DNA of 64,000 nucleotides from JAJFUI01 sp963754135 (GTDB taxonomy: Bacteria > Planctomycetota > Planctomycetia > Pirellulales > Thermoguttaceae), in assembly GCA_963754135.1 (NCBI GenBank), contig CAVWEY010000002.1, positions 434,001 through 498,000 of the forward strand, given 5' to 3'. The translations under genes were made by a program, and so were the position numbers. The stretch's first letter is position 1. Every line of letters begins with the position of its first letter. The notes beneath the pieces were generated by a model that was given only the letters and a program-made list of their open reading frames with translations, had not been told where the DNA came from and searched no databases. Positions 47,852-57,811 of the stretch are shown in pieces.

Positions 47852-49171
47852 TTATGCCCGTTCCGTCAACAGCGCGAGCCGGATGAAGTCGAGCGCGTGC
47901 TTGGCGAGGTAGATGCGCCGCAACTCGGGGTGGATGAGGGAGGAAACGGTTTTCGTTTGGGTCGCGTCGGGGGAGGCCAGGGCAATGCTGACCGATGGCG
48001 CCTCGCCGCCCTCACCCCCGGCCCCTCTCCCAGCGGGAGATGGGAGATTCTCGCCCTCGCCCCCGGCCCCTCTCCCGTGAGGAGAGGGGAGGTTGTCGCC
48101 CTCACCCCCAGCCCCTCTCCCAATAGGAGAGGGGAGTGCAATCGCCAGCCCGTAGTGTGCGCCGAATTTTTCTCGGCAACGGGCAGCCAGCGCATCGGCC
48201 GGCGATGTGTCATCCGTCAGCACCAGCCCGCCGCGATAAACGTCGGCCGAACCATCAACGCCGGCCAGCCATTGGGCGAGCAGTCCGGCCGTGGCGCATT
48301 CGGCCGTGGCGAGCGTCTTGCCCCGTTGGCGGAGCAGCCGGACGACGGCGTCCTGCAACTGGTCCTCCTCCTCGCCGAAAACGAGCGTGCCGAGCGATTG
48401 GCGGATCGTGGCCACGGTAGGCTCGATCGCAGAGAGGCACTCCGCTTCCGTCGCCCCTTCGGCGGCAATCCGCAGCGTGATCGTGGCCTTGCTGGCCGTA
48501 ATGCCGACCGTGGGCTGCCGGCCGCGGCGGATCAAGTCGGGCAGCATCGACTCGATCTGGCTCTCGCCGGCCCCGAAACAATGGATGCTCCGGCGGCAGA
48601 TCACCCGGCGGTTGCCGCCCAAGAGGCCCAGAATGGCCGGGGCGACCGAGCCGCGCCACATTTCGATCATTTCGGCGGGCACGCCGGGCAGGCAGAAGAC
48701 GCGGCACGCCGGCCGGCCCTCGTGCGGCGCTTCCAGGTCGATGCCCGGCGCGGTCCCGTGCGGATTGTGGACCACGCGGCTGCCGGCGGGAAACATCGCC
48801 TGAATCTCGTTCTGCGGCGGCATCGGGCGACCACCGCTTCGCGGCGGTGCCCGCCGCCGGGCGAACATCCCGCGGACGTGCTCCAATGCCTGGCTGTCGA
48901 GTTGCAACTCCCGCCCGGTCGCCACGGCCAACGCCTGGCGCGTCAGATCGTCGGCCGTGGGGCCAAGCCCGCCGGTGGCCACCACCAGGTCGGCCCGGCC
49001 GATCGCCTGACGGAAAACGGCGGCGCAAGGCCCCAGTTCGTCGCCGACCGTGGTGTGGTAGAGCGTGCGGACGCCCAACTCTTCCAGCCGCCGGCTGAGC
49101 CACTGCGAGTTCGTGTCGAGCGTCTGCCCGCTGGTGAGTTCGTCACCGATGGCGAGGATTTCGGCGTGCAT
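47852..49171 (-). CDS. cinA: CinA-like competence/damage protein with inserted repeat
   Basis: The protein has 439 residues starting MHAEILAIGDELTSGQTLDT. The molybdopterin-binding-like domain has LVVATGGLGPTADDLTRQAL and LPGVPAEMIEMW; the C-terminal amidase domain has GKTLATAECATAGLLAQWL and GGLVLTDDTS. In other bacteria the protein has nicotinamide-nucleotide amidase and ADP-ribose pyrophosphatase activity. In the C-terminal domain 131 bases of PE-7 tandem repeat (48008-48138) are in frame and encode three units of SPxGRGAGGEG. Confidence 0.88.
   Translation of the reverse strand: MHAEILAIGDELTSGQTLDTNSQWLSRRLEELGVRTLYHTTVGDELGPCAAVFRQAIGRADLVVATGGLGPTADDLTRQALAVATGRELQLDSQALEHVRGMFARRRAPPRSGGRPMPPQNEIQAMFPAGSRVVHNPHGTAPGIDLEAPHEGRPACRVFCLPGVPAEMIEMWRGSVAPAILGLLGGNRRVICRRSIHCFGAGESQIESMLPDLIRRGRQPTVGITASKATITLRIAAEGATEAECLSAIEPTVATIRQSLGTLVFGEEEDQLQDAVVRLLRQRGKTLATAECATAGLLAQWLAGVDGSADVYRGGLVLTDDTSPADALAARCREKFGAHYGLAIALPSPIGRGAGGEGDNLPSPHGRGAGGEGENLPSPAGRGAGGEGGEAPSVSIALASPDATQTKTVSSLIHPELRRIYLAKHALDFIRLALLTERA
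48008..48138. repeat. PE-7 tandem repeat in cinA, 45-bp period
   Basis: Three units begin at 48008, 48053 and 48098 with GCCCTC(A/G)CCCCCGGCCCC and the inverse-like GGGAGAGGGGAG. 45 bases is 15 codons, so the frame is kept. A related single unit lies at 769-809. Confidence 0.85.
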
Positions 49172-49184
49172 GGCGGTTGGCGGA

Positions 49185-49230
49185 CGGCACACGGCGTGTG
49201 CCTGCTACATTGGGACGGCACACGGCGTGC
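49185..49230. repeat. PE-5 palindromes upstream of cinA
   Basis: CGGCACACGGCGTGTGCC and a second, truncated CGGCACACGGCGTGC. It lies between the cinA start and the GH28-like stop. Confidence 0.75.
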
Positions 49231-49233
49231 TGG

Positions 49234-50634
49234 CTATTTGGGGGTGAAGCGGACGCCCCCGACGTACTTGCCAATGGTCATGTGCGGCCAGTTGCGGGTC
49301 AGCCGGGCACCAAGGATGGAGACGTTTTCGAACGTGACGCCGCGGATGTCGTGCTCGGCGTCCGCGCCCGCGAGTTCAATGAGGTAGTCGCCAGCTTCAC
49401 CGGCCAACTCGACGTTCTTGAAGACGACGTTGCGGATCGAGCCCGGCGTCTTCTTCTTCATATACATGTTGACGGTCGGCCGCAGCCGGATGAACTCGCC
49501 CTGCCGCTCGCCATGGAGGCGGACGTTCTCGACCGTGACGTCCTCCAGCCGCATGTCTTCGCCCGGCTCCAGCAAGAAAGGGCAGGCCGAGAAATGGATG
49601 ACGTCGAGGTTCCGCAGGGTGATCTCGCGCATGTAAGGCGCCTGGCTTTCGTGACCCAGCAGGAAAATCCGTGCGACGTCAGACCAGAGGACGCAGTTCT
49701 CGACCCGGACCCGCTCCACGTTGGCGTTGGGGGCGGAGGGCAAGAACACTGTTCCTTTCATGGCGACGCAATCGTCAACGGTGCGGATGAAACAGTCGGT
49801 GATCAGCACGTCCTGCGAATTGCAGGGGTCGATGCCGTCGTCGTTGCCCACGCGGGAGCCGCAAATCTTGACGTTGCGGATGGTCACTTGCCGGCTATAG
49901 TGCGGGACGATCGTCCATTGAGGGGAGCCGCGGATGGTAATGCCCTCGACGGTGACATTGTCGCCTTGAATGCCCAGCGTGGTGCAAGGGCCTTTTTCCC
50001 AGGCGTAGTCGGAGCCGTCGAGGATGCCGCGGCCGCAGATGCGGATGTTCGAGCCGACGGCCGAGATGCCTCCTTTGACGACCGCCCCGCCGGCCAGATA
50101 GACCGTCTGGCCGCTGGCGGCGTGGATGGCCCCCGCCTTGTGGATTCCCGGCCCGAAGTAGAGCACGCCCGGCTGGCCCGCCTTGGGCGCGTCGCGCTCG
50201 GGCGGATTGGCGAACAGCAGCAGCGGCCCCCGCTTGCCGTCCGGCTCGATGCTCAGTTTGCGCGGCCCGTCCAACGCCAGCGACACGGTGTGGTCATCCA
50301 GCGGCGTGAGCTTAACGGCCGGCGACTCCGGCCGGATCACCACCTTCCGCAAGGACCGCTTGGCCGCGACTCGGACGGTGACCGGCCCGGAGGTGTCGAA
50401 ATTGGCGAAGGCGTAAGGCCCACCGGCGTCCCACTCCTTTCCGGCGAAAGGCGGGTCGAGCGTCCGGGCGGTGTACACATCGACCTTCTTGCCGTCGGCG
50501 AGGACCTCGTACTCCGTGGAGAGGACCTCACCCTCCGGCGCCCGATAGACCACGACCTCGGCCGTGGCCGTACTCCAGGCCAGCGCGGAGACAACGATCA
50601 CCGAGAACCCTTGGAGCGGAAGACGTGCCTTCAT
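49234..50634 (-). CDS. Exported GH28-like (polygalacturonase-type) beta-helix protein
   Basis: The protein has 466 residues with a signal peptide (MKARLPLQGFSVIVVSALAW, cleaved near TATA-EV). After an N-terminal beta domain comes a right-handed helix with PHYSRQVTIRNVKI, GNDDGIDPCNSQDVLI and TVDDCVAMKG; NDDGID and DDC match the catalytic aspartates of GH28. Later turns include LRNLDVIHFSACPFLLEPGE. It probably cleaves galacturonan-like polysaccharide outside the cytoplasm. The Asn-Asp-Asp form differs from the more usual Asn-Thr-Asp. Confidence 0.8.
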   Translation of the reverse strand: MKARLPLQGFSVIVVSALAWSTATAEVVVYRAPEGEVLSTEYEVLADGKKVDVYTARTLDPPFAGKEWDAGGPYAFANFDTSGPVTVRVAAKRSLRKVVIRPESPAVKLTPLDDHTVSLALDGPRKLSIEPDGKRGPLLLFANPPERDAPKAGQPGVLYFGPGIHKAGAIHAASGQTVYLAGGAVVKGGISAVGSNIRICGRGILDGSDYAWEKGPCTTLGIQGDNVTVEGITIRGSPQWTIVPHYSRQVTIRNVKICGSRVGNDDGIDPCNSQDVLITDCFIRTVDDCVAMKGTVFLPSAPNANVERVRVENCVLWSDVARIFLLGHESQAPYMREITLRNLDVIHFSACPFLLEPGEDMRLEDVTVENVRLHGERQGEFIRLRPTVNMYMKKKTPGSIRNVVFKNVELAGEAGDYLIELAGADAEHDIRGVTFENVSILGARLTRNWPHMTIGKYVGGVRFTPK

Positions 50635-50647
50635 CAGAGCCTCGGGA

Positions 50648-51280
50648 TCATCGTTCCAGCCCGTCCAACAGATCGATCAGGTCGGCCATGCGGCCGTGGA
50701 CGTCGTCGGAGGCGCGGGCGACCATTGCTCGGCCGGGTGGCCAGTAGCGGATTGTGCCCGGCCCGCCCATCCGCTCCCAACTGTTGGGGCGGATGACCCG
50801 CTGGATCAGCTCGACGAGGTCTTCGCCGGCGTTGCGGGGGCCGGCCGCCGCCGGGGGACCGAAGCCGCCGCCGGGCGCCGCGCCACCCAGTCCGGGACCG
50901 CCAGCCCGTTGCCCGAGCGCGCCGCCCTGGTTGGCGCGGCCCACGCCCGCGGGCTGATCGGCCGCGGCCTGTTTGCCGAGTTGCCGGGCCAGGCCCGCCA
51001 GCCGGCCGCGGACTTTGCCGCCAAGCTCTTGCCGGACGCTCCGGGCGAGCGCCGTGTCGCGCTGGAGTTCCTCGTAGAGGGCGAGGAACTCGCGGGCGGC
51101 CGGTTCGGCCTGATCCTTGGCCGGCTTGGCCCAGCGCCGCAGTGCGGCGCGGACGACTTGTTCCAATTCCCGGCCCGTGCGGGGCGAAGTCGCCGCCGGT
51201 TGCTGGGCGGGGCCGGTTGGCGGACTGTAGCTGCCCTCGGGCGCCGCCAACAACACGACTAGCGAGAGAAGTGCCGACAT
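50648..51280 (-). CDS. Small exported protein, unknown function
   Basis: The protein has 210 residues. The start is the ATG at 51280 after AGGAGG: MSALLSLVVLLAAPEGSYSP, a short signal peptide. Helical Arg/Ala-rich middle, a Gly/Pro-rich linker (GLGGAAPGGGFGPPAAAG), and a C-terminal part with LVELIQRVIRPNSWERMGGP and TIRYWPPGRAMVARASDDVH. The end recalls the secretin short-domain (STN/N0-like) motif VIRPxSW, an inference. It is 13 bases upstream of the GH28-like gene on the same strand. Confidence 0.6.
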   Translation of the reverse strand: MSALLSLVVLLAAPEGSYSPPTGPAQQPAATSPRTGRELEQVVRAALRRWAKPAKDQAEPAAREFLALYEELQRDTALARSVRQELGGKVRGRLAGLARQLGKQAAADQPAGVGRANQGGALGQRAGGPGLGGAAPGGGFGPPAAAGPRNAGEDLVELIQRVIRPNSWERMGGPGTIRYWPPGRAMVARASDDVHGRMADLIDLLDGLER

Positions 51281-51405
51281 GACCGAACCTCCTCTGTTCC
51301 GGTTGTACAAGAAGTCCTGCCCTCGCCGGTCATCATACCAATTGCGGCGAGAATCGGCAAGCCCTGCGAAACCGCAAGCGGTTTGGCGGGGGCATTTGGC
51401 ACCAC

Positions 51406-51482
51406 GTGTGCCACTGCTTCGCAGAAGCAGTGCTTGTCGCAAGTTGGCGGCACGGTACTGCTTCTGCGAAGCAGTGGCACAC
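51406..51482. repeat. Palindrome with 26-bp perfect arms
   Basis: GTGTGCCACTGCTTCGCAGA... at 51406-51431 and its inverse at 51457-51482, ending 6 bases before the alpha-2-macroglobulin-like stop. It could act as a terminator for that gene. Confidence 0.85.
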
Positions 51483-51488
51483 TGCGGT

Positions 51489-53470
51489 CTATGGGGCGGA
51501 GCGGATTTCGAGCCGCCGGGAGCCCAGCCGCCCGTCGCCGTGGGCGTCGACCGTCACGCCCAGCGCCGCCGGGGCGTTGGGCAGATTGAACTCGAACGAA
51601 GCCTTGCCGTCCGGCCCCGCCACCAGCATCGGATTCCAGAGCGGGGATGCGGCGGAAGGCTGCGACGCCGGCTGGCTCTGACCCTCGTGGGGGAGGCCGG
51701 CGGCTTCCAGCCCCGGCGGCCGCTCCACCTTTTGTCGTGGGGCCTCGTAGCAGCAGAACGGCACGGCCACGTCCCGGGCGGGGGCAATCCGGACGGGGTC
51801 CATCAGAATCGCGCCGATAATCAGACAGCAGGTGGTTGCGCCGACGGCCGGAATCCACAGGTGCATGCCCGACACAATCCGCATCAAGCCCAGCATGGCC
51901 ACCAGCAAGACCAGCCCCAAGCCGCCCAGGAAGCTGCTCACCGTCAACGTGTTGAGGGCCTGGGTGCGGCCGGCCTGGTAGTCGGCGAGGCATTTCTCGT
52001 AGTTGGCTCGTAGTTGCTCGATGTTGTCGTACATCAGCGGCGGGGTCTCGCCGGGCCGACCTCTTTCCGCGGCCAGCAACTGGTCCAACGCCCCATCGGC
52101 CAACTCGTCGGGATCAGCCAAGTCCGCCGGCGGGTCGGCATCGCCAGCGAAGAAGAACTCGGCGGGCATGGACGCCCGGCGGCCGTCGGCAGCCTTCCAC
52201 AGGTGGTCATCCACCACGGACACGCCGAGCACCGCCGGCACGGGCCGGCCCCGCTCGTCGCTGACCAGCAGCGACATCCGCACCTGCTGGCCGGGAGCAT
52301 ATTGCTTGCGGTCCGGCGTCGCCTGAACGTTCAGCCTCCACCCCGGCCGGCGATAGACGAGCCGTTGGGCCGCCGGCTTGGGCGGGGTGACGCTGTAGTC
52401 GTACACCACCAGCCGGATGACGCCGCCGATGGACTCGTCCAAGGGGGCCGTCAAGAGGTTGTCCCCGATACCGCTCTCGCCATGTTGCTGCCAGACCTGA
52501 ACGCCGCGGCAGTACGCGGCTACCACCAGCGGCAGACCGCCCTTGTCGGTGCGGACGTGGAACTTGAGCGGCGCGCCGGCGGCAAACACGCCCGGATCGG
52601 CAATCAGCACAACATGGTCTTCCGGCGATGCGGTCTTGGCGACGTGCCTTGGGGACCCGACAGCCTTCTCACCTCCCGAGACGGAGTGACGGTTGCTGAC
52701 CAAGAACGTCCGCGACGCTGGCGGGAAGGCGTTGTCGGGGCTGCGGGCCACCAGCGTGTATCGCCCCTGGGCCAGCGTATCCGGAATGACAAAGCTGCCG
52801 TCGGCCACGCCGCGGTCGGTGACGACATCCCGTGACGAGCCCGGCACGACTGCCCCATTGGCGCCGCGGATTTCGAAATGCACCGGCGTAGGGCCGTCCG
52901 CCGTCAGACGGAAGCGGGAGAGCGTTAGCGACCGGTAGCGGACGGTTTCGCCCGGCCGGTACAGCGGCCGGTCGGTCGCCAGATAGGTAGCGCAGCGGTC
53001 CGGCTCGACGGTCAGCGTGGCCTCGGCGGCTGGCAGCTTTCCCCATGCCGGGCGACTACGCTGAGCCGGGGCCGGGCGGGAAACTCCAGACCGGCCGGGA
53101 TGACGACTTGCGAGAGGCCGTGCTCGTCGGCCGTTTCCTTGTAGGCCTTCAGCCGGCTGCCGTCGGCCGCCGAGAGGACCACCTCGCTCTCGGCCGGCAA
53201 CGGCCTGCCGCTGATCGACCGGGTGCTCACCGTGTACGTTGCGGCGGCCCCGGCCTGAAGCCGGGAGGGGCCGGTGACGATCAGCCGCAGATGTTCGGCG
53301 CCGATCGCCGCCAATTGGCCCCGGCAATAGAAGTAGCCGGCGACCGAGATCAGCACCAACATCGCCGCGGCCAATCCCACGCACCAGTTGGCGGTCCGGG
53401 CGAAGGGGCTGACGGCGGCGCTCCCCCTGACGACCGGCTGCGGCTGGACGGGCTCGGCGGACGTGGTCAT
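51489..53470 (-). CDS. Short alpha-2-macroglobulin-like membrane protein, frameshifted near 53050
   Basis: The first frame starts MTTSAEPVQPQPVVRGSAAV at 53470 (GAAGAAG upstream) with a membrane helix (VGLAAAMLVLISVAGYFYC). After the break near 53050 it continues with ATYLATDRPLYRPGETVRYR, the MG2 signature of alpha-2-macroglobulins, then further MG domains, two hydrophobic segments (LGGLGLVLLVAMLGLMRI, GATTCCLIIGAILM) and ends SFEFNLPNAPAALGVTVDAH. The restored length is about 660 residues, far shorter than usual; the thioester domain is absent. Likely a scaffold, not a protease trap. Confidence 0.7.
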
Positions 53471-53635
53471 GGTCTTCTTCCCCGATCTGTTGTAACGGAA
53501 TCGGCCTCCGCCGCACACCCCCCGGTGAGCCTGCTGTGGCCGTTTGGAGGGGCGATGGCATAATCCGCACCGCCTGGTATACTATTGGGCTTGACCAAGA
53601 CGGCTTTGCCGCCGCCAACAAGAGGGAAAACGACC

Positions 53636-54501
53636 ATGAAAATCGGCTTCCATACCGACGCCTTCAACTCGGCCTATTTCGGCTTCGAGAAGTGCCTGCA
53701 ATGGGCGCAACAGAACGGCGTCCATTATATCGAGTGCGGGGTGATGGACGGCGTGAGTTGGGGCCACGGCCTAGGCTATTGGCCGCACGTCGCCTTGTAC
53801 GAGGACCCGGTCCTATTGCGGCGGAAAATGGAGTCCTACGGGGTCCGGTTTTCGCAGATCGACGCCGCCTATCCCCTCTCCGGCTTGGACGGCCCCCTCC
53901 GCGGCGTCCCCTACGTAATGAAGGCTATCGCCTGGGCGGCCCAGGCCGGCAGCCCCCGCGTCGACACCACCGACGGTCTGCACGCCCCAGGGGGCCTGAC
54001 GGACGAGGAGGCCATGGACTTGATGAAGCGGAGCTACCGCCAGATCATCGAGGTGGCCGAGCGCACGGGATCGTCGTGAACATCGAGCCGCACGGCTACT
54101 TCACCACCAAGCCGGAGTTCATGGAGCGGATGCTGAAGTTCTGCGATTCGCCCTGCCTCCGCCTGAACATGGACACCGGCAACACGTTCATTGCCGGGCA
54201 GGAGCCGGCCAAGTTTCTCGGCCGGTTCGTCGACCGGGTGGATCACGTTCACCTGAAGGACGTCTCGCCGTCGCTGGCGGCGGCGACCCGCGGCAAACAG
54301 AGCGGCATCCCCGTCAGCCATTGCGCCCTGGGCGAGGGAGTCAACGCCGACAACATCAAGAACTGCCTCGCTCTGCTCCGCGACCGAGGCTACCAGGGCG
54401 TGCTGAGCATCGAGTGCGAAGGGCAAGGCGGACCAATGATCGAACAATCGCTCCAGTGGCTCCGCGGCACGCTGGCCGAGTTGAACATCCGCATCGAGTA
54501 G
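53636..54501 (+). CDS. Sugar phosphate isomerase/epimerase-like TIM barrel, frameshifted near 54062
   Basis: AGAGGGA lies upstream of MKIGFHTDAFNSAYFGFEKC. FSQIDAAYPLSGLDGPLRG and RVDTTDGLHAPGG match the AP-endonuclease-2-like sugar isomerase family. One base is missing near 54062 (GAGCGCACGG); the second frame gives GIVVNIEPHGYFTTKPEFME, LRLNMDTGNTFIAGQEP and HVHLKDVSPSLAA, with metal-binding Glu, Asp and His residues. The restored size is 288 residues. It is paralogous to the gene at 56941. Probably a cytoplasmic sugar-converting enzyme. Confidence 0.8.
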
Positions 54502-54504
54502 GTT

Positions 54505-54589
54505 GGGTGCCATGCCCACGCTTGCCGTGGGCATGTTGCAAATGCCGGAGACGCGTCACATGCCCACGGCAAGCGTGGGCATGGCACCC
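54505..54589. repeat. Palindrome with 32-bp perfect arms at a gene start
   Basis: GGGTGCCATGCCCACGCTTG... at 54505-54536 and its inverse at 54558-54589. It lies between the two isomerase genes and contains the first ATGs of the downstream frame. Confidence 0.88.
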
Positions 54590-55417
54590 GTGATCACGCA
54601 TAATCCCGTGAATGAACCCCAAGAAGTAACGGACGATCGCGTCGTCGCCAACGGCCGCATCCGGCAGTCGGTGGTCTCGTGGTGTTACGAGCCGATGGCG
54701 TTGGAGACGCTCGCCCGGCACGCCGCCGCCATCGGCCTGGAGGCCGTCGAAAACGTCCCGCCCAAGGACTGGGACGTTCTCAAGCGGCACGGACTGGCCT
54801 GCGCCATGACCGTCGGGCACCTCTTCGTCGACGGCATGAACCGCAAAGAGAACCACCCGGCCTGCATCGAGCAACTCAACGCCTGCATCGACGCCAACGG
54901 TGCGGCCGGCTTCCCCAACGTGATTACCTTCTCGGGAATGCGCCGCGGGATGCCCGACGACGTGGGCCTGGAGAACACCGTGCTGGGGCTGAAACAAGTG
55001 ATCGGCCGCGCCGAGCGCAAGAAAGTGAACCTCTGCCTGGAGGTGCTCAACAGCCGGGTCGACGCCGAGATGAAGGGGCACCCCGACTACATGTGCGACA
55101 CCGTGGAGTGGGCGGTCGAGGTCTGCCGGCGGATCGCCTCCGAGCGGATGAAGATCCTCTTCGACGTCTACCACGTGCAAGTTATGCAGGGGGACATTAT
55201 CGCCCGCATCCGGCAGTACCACCCCTACATTGGCCACTACCACGTGGCCGGGGTGCCGGGCCGGAACGAAATCGACCAGACGCAGGAGATCAACTACCCG
55301 GCGGTCATGCGGGCGATCCTGGCTACCGGCTACACGGGCTACGTGGGCCAGGAGTTCGTCCCCACCCGCGACCCAATCGAGTCGCTCCGCGAGGCCGTGC
55401 GGATTTGCGACGTTTAG
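54581..55417 (+). CDS. Hydroxypyruvate isomerase-like TIM barrel
   Basis: The protein has 278 residues if it starts at 54581. RIRQSVVSWCYEPMALETLA, LAKRHGLACAMT-like segments, NVITFSGMRRGMPDD, KVNLCLEVLNSRVD, ILFDVYHVQVMQGDIIARI and GHYHVAGVPGRNEID match the hydroxypyruvate isomerase family, with metal-site Glu, Asp, His and Glu (GYVGQEFVPT). The start is uncertain: the ATG lies in the palindrome and has no ribosome site; a GTG at 54590 is also possible. It probably serves the same sugar pathway as its neighbours. Confidence 0.82.
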   Translation: MAPVITHNPVNEPQEVTDDRVVANGRIRQSVVSWCYEPMALETLARHAAAIGLEAVENVPPKDWDVLKRHGLACAMTVGHLFVDGMNRKENHPACIEQLNACIDANGAAGFPNVITFSGMRRGMPDDVGLENTVLGLKQVIGRAERKKVNLCLEVLNSRVDAEMKGHPDYMCDTVEWAVEVCRRIASERMKILFDVYHVQVMQGDIIARIRQYHPYIGHYHVAGVPGRNEIDQTQEINYPAVMRAILATGYTGYVGQEFVPTRDPIESLREAVRICDV

Positions 55418-55452
55418 GAGCTGCGCAAAACAGGCTTTGACAGGTTCTCTCC

Positions 55453-55533
55453 GGGTGGCACGCCCTGAAAGGGCGTGGTCGCCCGCCAAGGTAAGCCGTA
55501 CCCGCTACCACGCCCTTTCAGGGCGTGCCACCC
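55453..55533. repeat. PE-2 palindrome, 27-bp perfect arms
   Basis: GGGTGGCACGCCCTGAAAGG... at 55453-55479 and its inverse at 55507-55533; same family as 11265-11341 and 11664-11744, 44 kb away. Confidence 0.9.
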
Positions 55534-55584
55534 AATCTTATTAGTTCACGAGCCCTCACCCCATCCATCCCAAGGATCCCGCCA

Positions 55585-56917
55585 ATGACCCGGCAGCAAG
55601 AACTTCCGCCCTCCCAATCTCCCAGCCGCCGTGACTTTCTGAAGACCTCGCTGGCTGCGGCCAGCGCGGCGGCCATCGGCGGGTTGTCGCCCGCCCGCAG
55701 CGCCCACGCCGCCGGCAGCGACGTGATCCGCATCGGACTGATCGGCTGCGGCGGCCGCGGTCCCGGCGCCGCCATCAACGCGATGAACGTCGATCCGGGC
55801 GTCCGGCTGGCCGCGATGACCGACATCTTCCCCGACCGCGTGAAGAACGCGAGAAACCTGCTCAAGGAGCAAAAGCCGGACCAAGTTCAAGTGGACGACG
55901 CCCACTGCTTCTCCGGCCTGGACGGCTCCAAGCAAGTGATCGAGAGTGCGGACGTGGTGTTGGTGGCCTGCGCGGCGAAATATCACCCCGTCTATCTCCA
56001 GGCGGCCGTCGAGGCCGGCAAACACGTGTTCGTCGAGAAGCCGCACGCCATCGACCCGGTGGGAGTCCGCCAAGTCACGGCGGCGTGCGAATTGGCCAAG
56101 CAGAAGAAGCTGAGCGTGATGTCGGGCTTGCAGAGCCGCTACCAGCCGGGATACCGCGAGGCGATCCGGCGCATCCACGACGGGGCCATCGGCGAGATCG
56201 TGGCCATCGAGGAGAACTTTCTCCGCGCCGCCCTACCGGCTCTGTTACCGCCAAGCCAAGATGAACGAGGTCGAGTACCAGTTCAGCAACCAGTACCACT
56301 TCGCCTGGCTCTCGGGCGACGACGTGCCCCAATCGTTGGTCCACAACCTCGACCGCGCCACCTGGGCCCTGCACGAGCAGACACCCGTGAAGGCGCACGG
56401 GCTGGGCGGGCGCTCCGCCTCTTTCGGCGAAGTCTACGGCAACGTCTTCGATCACCACTCGGTGGTCTACGAATATGCCGACGGAGTGCGGGTGTACGCC
56501 TTCTGCCGGACCGAGAACGGCTGCTACAACAACTCCGAAAGCGTGATCCTCGGCAGCAAGGGCCGCTGCAACGTCAGCCAGTGTACCATTGAGGCCCACG
56601 GCCAGCCGACGTGGAAATATCACGGTCCCCACGGCGATCCCTACGATCTCGAGCACAAGGCCCTGTTTTCGGCGGTCCGCTCGGGCAACCCGGTCAATGC
56701 CGGCGACTACATGGCCCGCAGCACGCTGGTCGCCGTGATGGGCCAACTGGCCTGCTACAGCGGCAAGGAGTTGACCTGGGAGCAGGTCTCCAAGTCGGAC
56801 TTCGTCTTTACCCCCAGGGTCGAGGACGTCCGCCTCGACATGGAGCCGCCGGTCAAGCCGGACGCCAAGGGCTGGTATCCCGTGCCGATGCCGGGATTGA
56901 CGGAGTTCAAGATTTGA
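55585..56917 (+). CDS. Twin-arginine Gfo/Idh/MocA oxidoreductase, frameshifted near 56235
   Basis: The N-terminus has SRRDFLKTSLAAASAAAIGG, a twin-arginine signal. IRIGLIGCGGRGPGAAINAM is the NAD(P) Rossmann motif, and VFVEKPHAID is the conserved EKP. One base is missing near 56235; the other frame gives RLCYRQAKMNEVEYQFSNQY, YHFAWLSGDDVPQSLVHNLD and the C-terminal sheet domain. The restored size is about 444 residues. It is probably a periplasmic sugar dehydrogenase or hydrolase of the planctomycete type. Confidence 0.83.
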
Positions 56918-56940
56918 CTTGGCCTGTGGAGGATTTCACG

Positions 56941-57782
56941 ATGATCGAATTGGGAATGCACACCGACAACTGGCGGGCCTTGAGCGGCAGCTTCACCGCC
57001 GCCGTCGATTCGGCCGTCAAGCACGGGTTGTCGCACGTCGAGTTTGGGGTGATCCACGGGCAGTATTTCATCAACGGCCTGGGATACGAACCGTCCGTCT
57101 CGCTGCAATCGAACCCCCTGCGCTGCGGCGGTTCCTGGACGGGAAGCGGCTGCGGGTTTCCCAGATCGACGCCGCCTTTCCGCTGATGGGACCGGAAGGC
57201 TCGACCTTCGGCGTGCAATACGTCCAGCAGGCCATCCGCTTCGCGGCCGAACTGGGCTGCCCCTTCGTCGACACCACCGACGGCGCCGCCAAGCCCGAAG
57301 GCTACACCGACGACGAGGTGTTCCGCATCACGTGCGAGAACTATAAACAGTGCCTCCAATGGGCCGAGGACTACAAGGTCGTCGTCAACGTCGAGACCCA
57401 CGGGCCGTACACCACCAACGGCGATTTCCTGGAGCGGCTGTTCACTCATTTTGACTCCGACTACCTCCGCCTCAACTTCGACACCGGCAACACGTTCATT
57501 TCCGGGCGCGACCCGCTGGAGTACCTCCGGCGTTTCCGCCGGCACCTTTCCCACGCCCACATTAAAGACGTCAGCCCCGGCCTGGCGGCGGCGGTCCGCG
57601 GCGAGGAGACCGGCATCGCGTGCAGCGAAGTCCCCATCGGCGGCGGGGTCAACGCCGAGAACATCAAGCAATGCGTCGCCTATCTCCGCCAAACCCAATG
57701 GAGCGGCGTGCTCTCGATCGAATGTTACGGGGCCGACGACAACATCCGCAAGAGCGTGGCGTTTCTGCGGGGAATCCTCTGA
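56941..57782 (+). CDS. Sugar phosphate isomerase/epimerase-like TIM barrel, frameshifted near 57120
   Basis: GGAGG lies 9 bases before the ATG: MIELGMHTDNWRALSGSFTA. The break near 57120 joins SLQSNPL to LRRFLDGKRLRVSQIDAAFP. FVDTTDGAAKPEGYTDDEVF, VVVNVETHGPYTTNGDFLE and LRLNFDTGNTFISGRDPLEY align with the gene at 53636, so the two are paralogues in one block. The restored size is about 281 residues. Confidence 0.8.
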
Positions 57783-57811
57783 CGGCGGAAAACCTGAAAC
57801 GGAGCCCTCCC

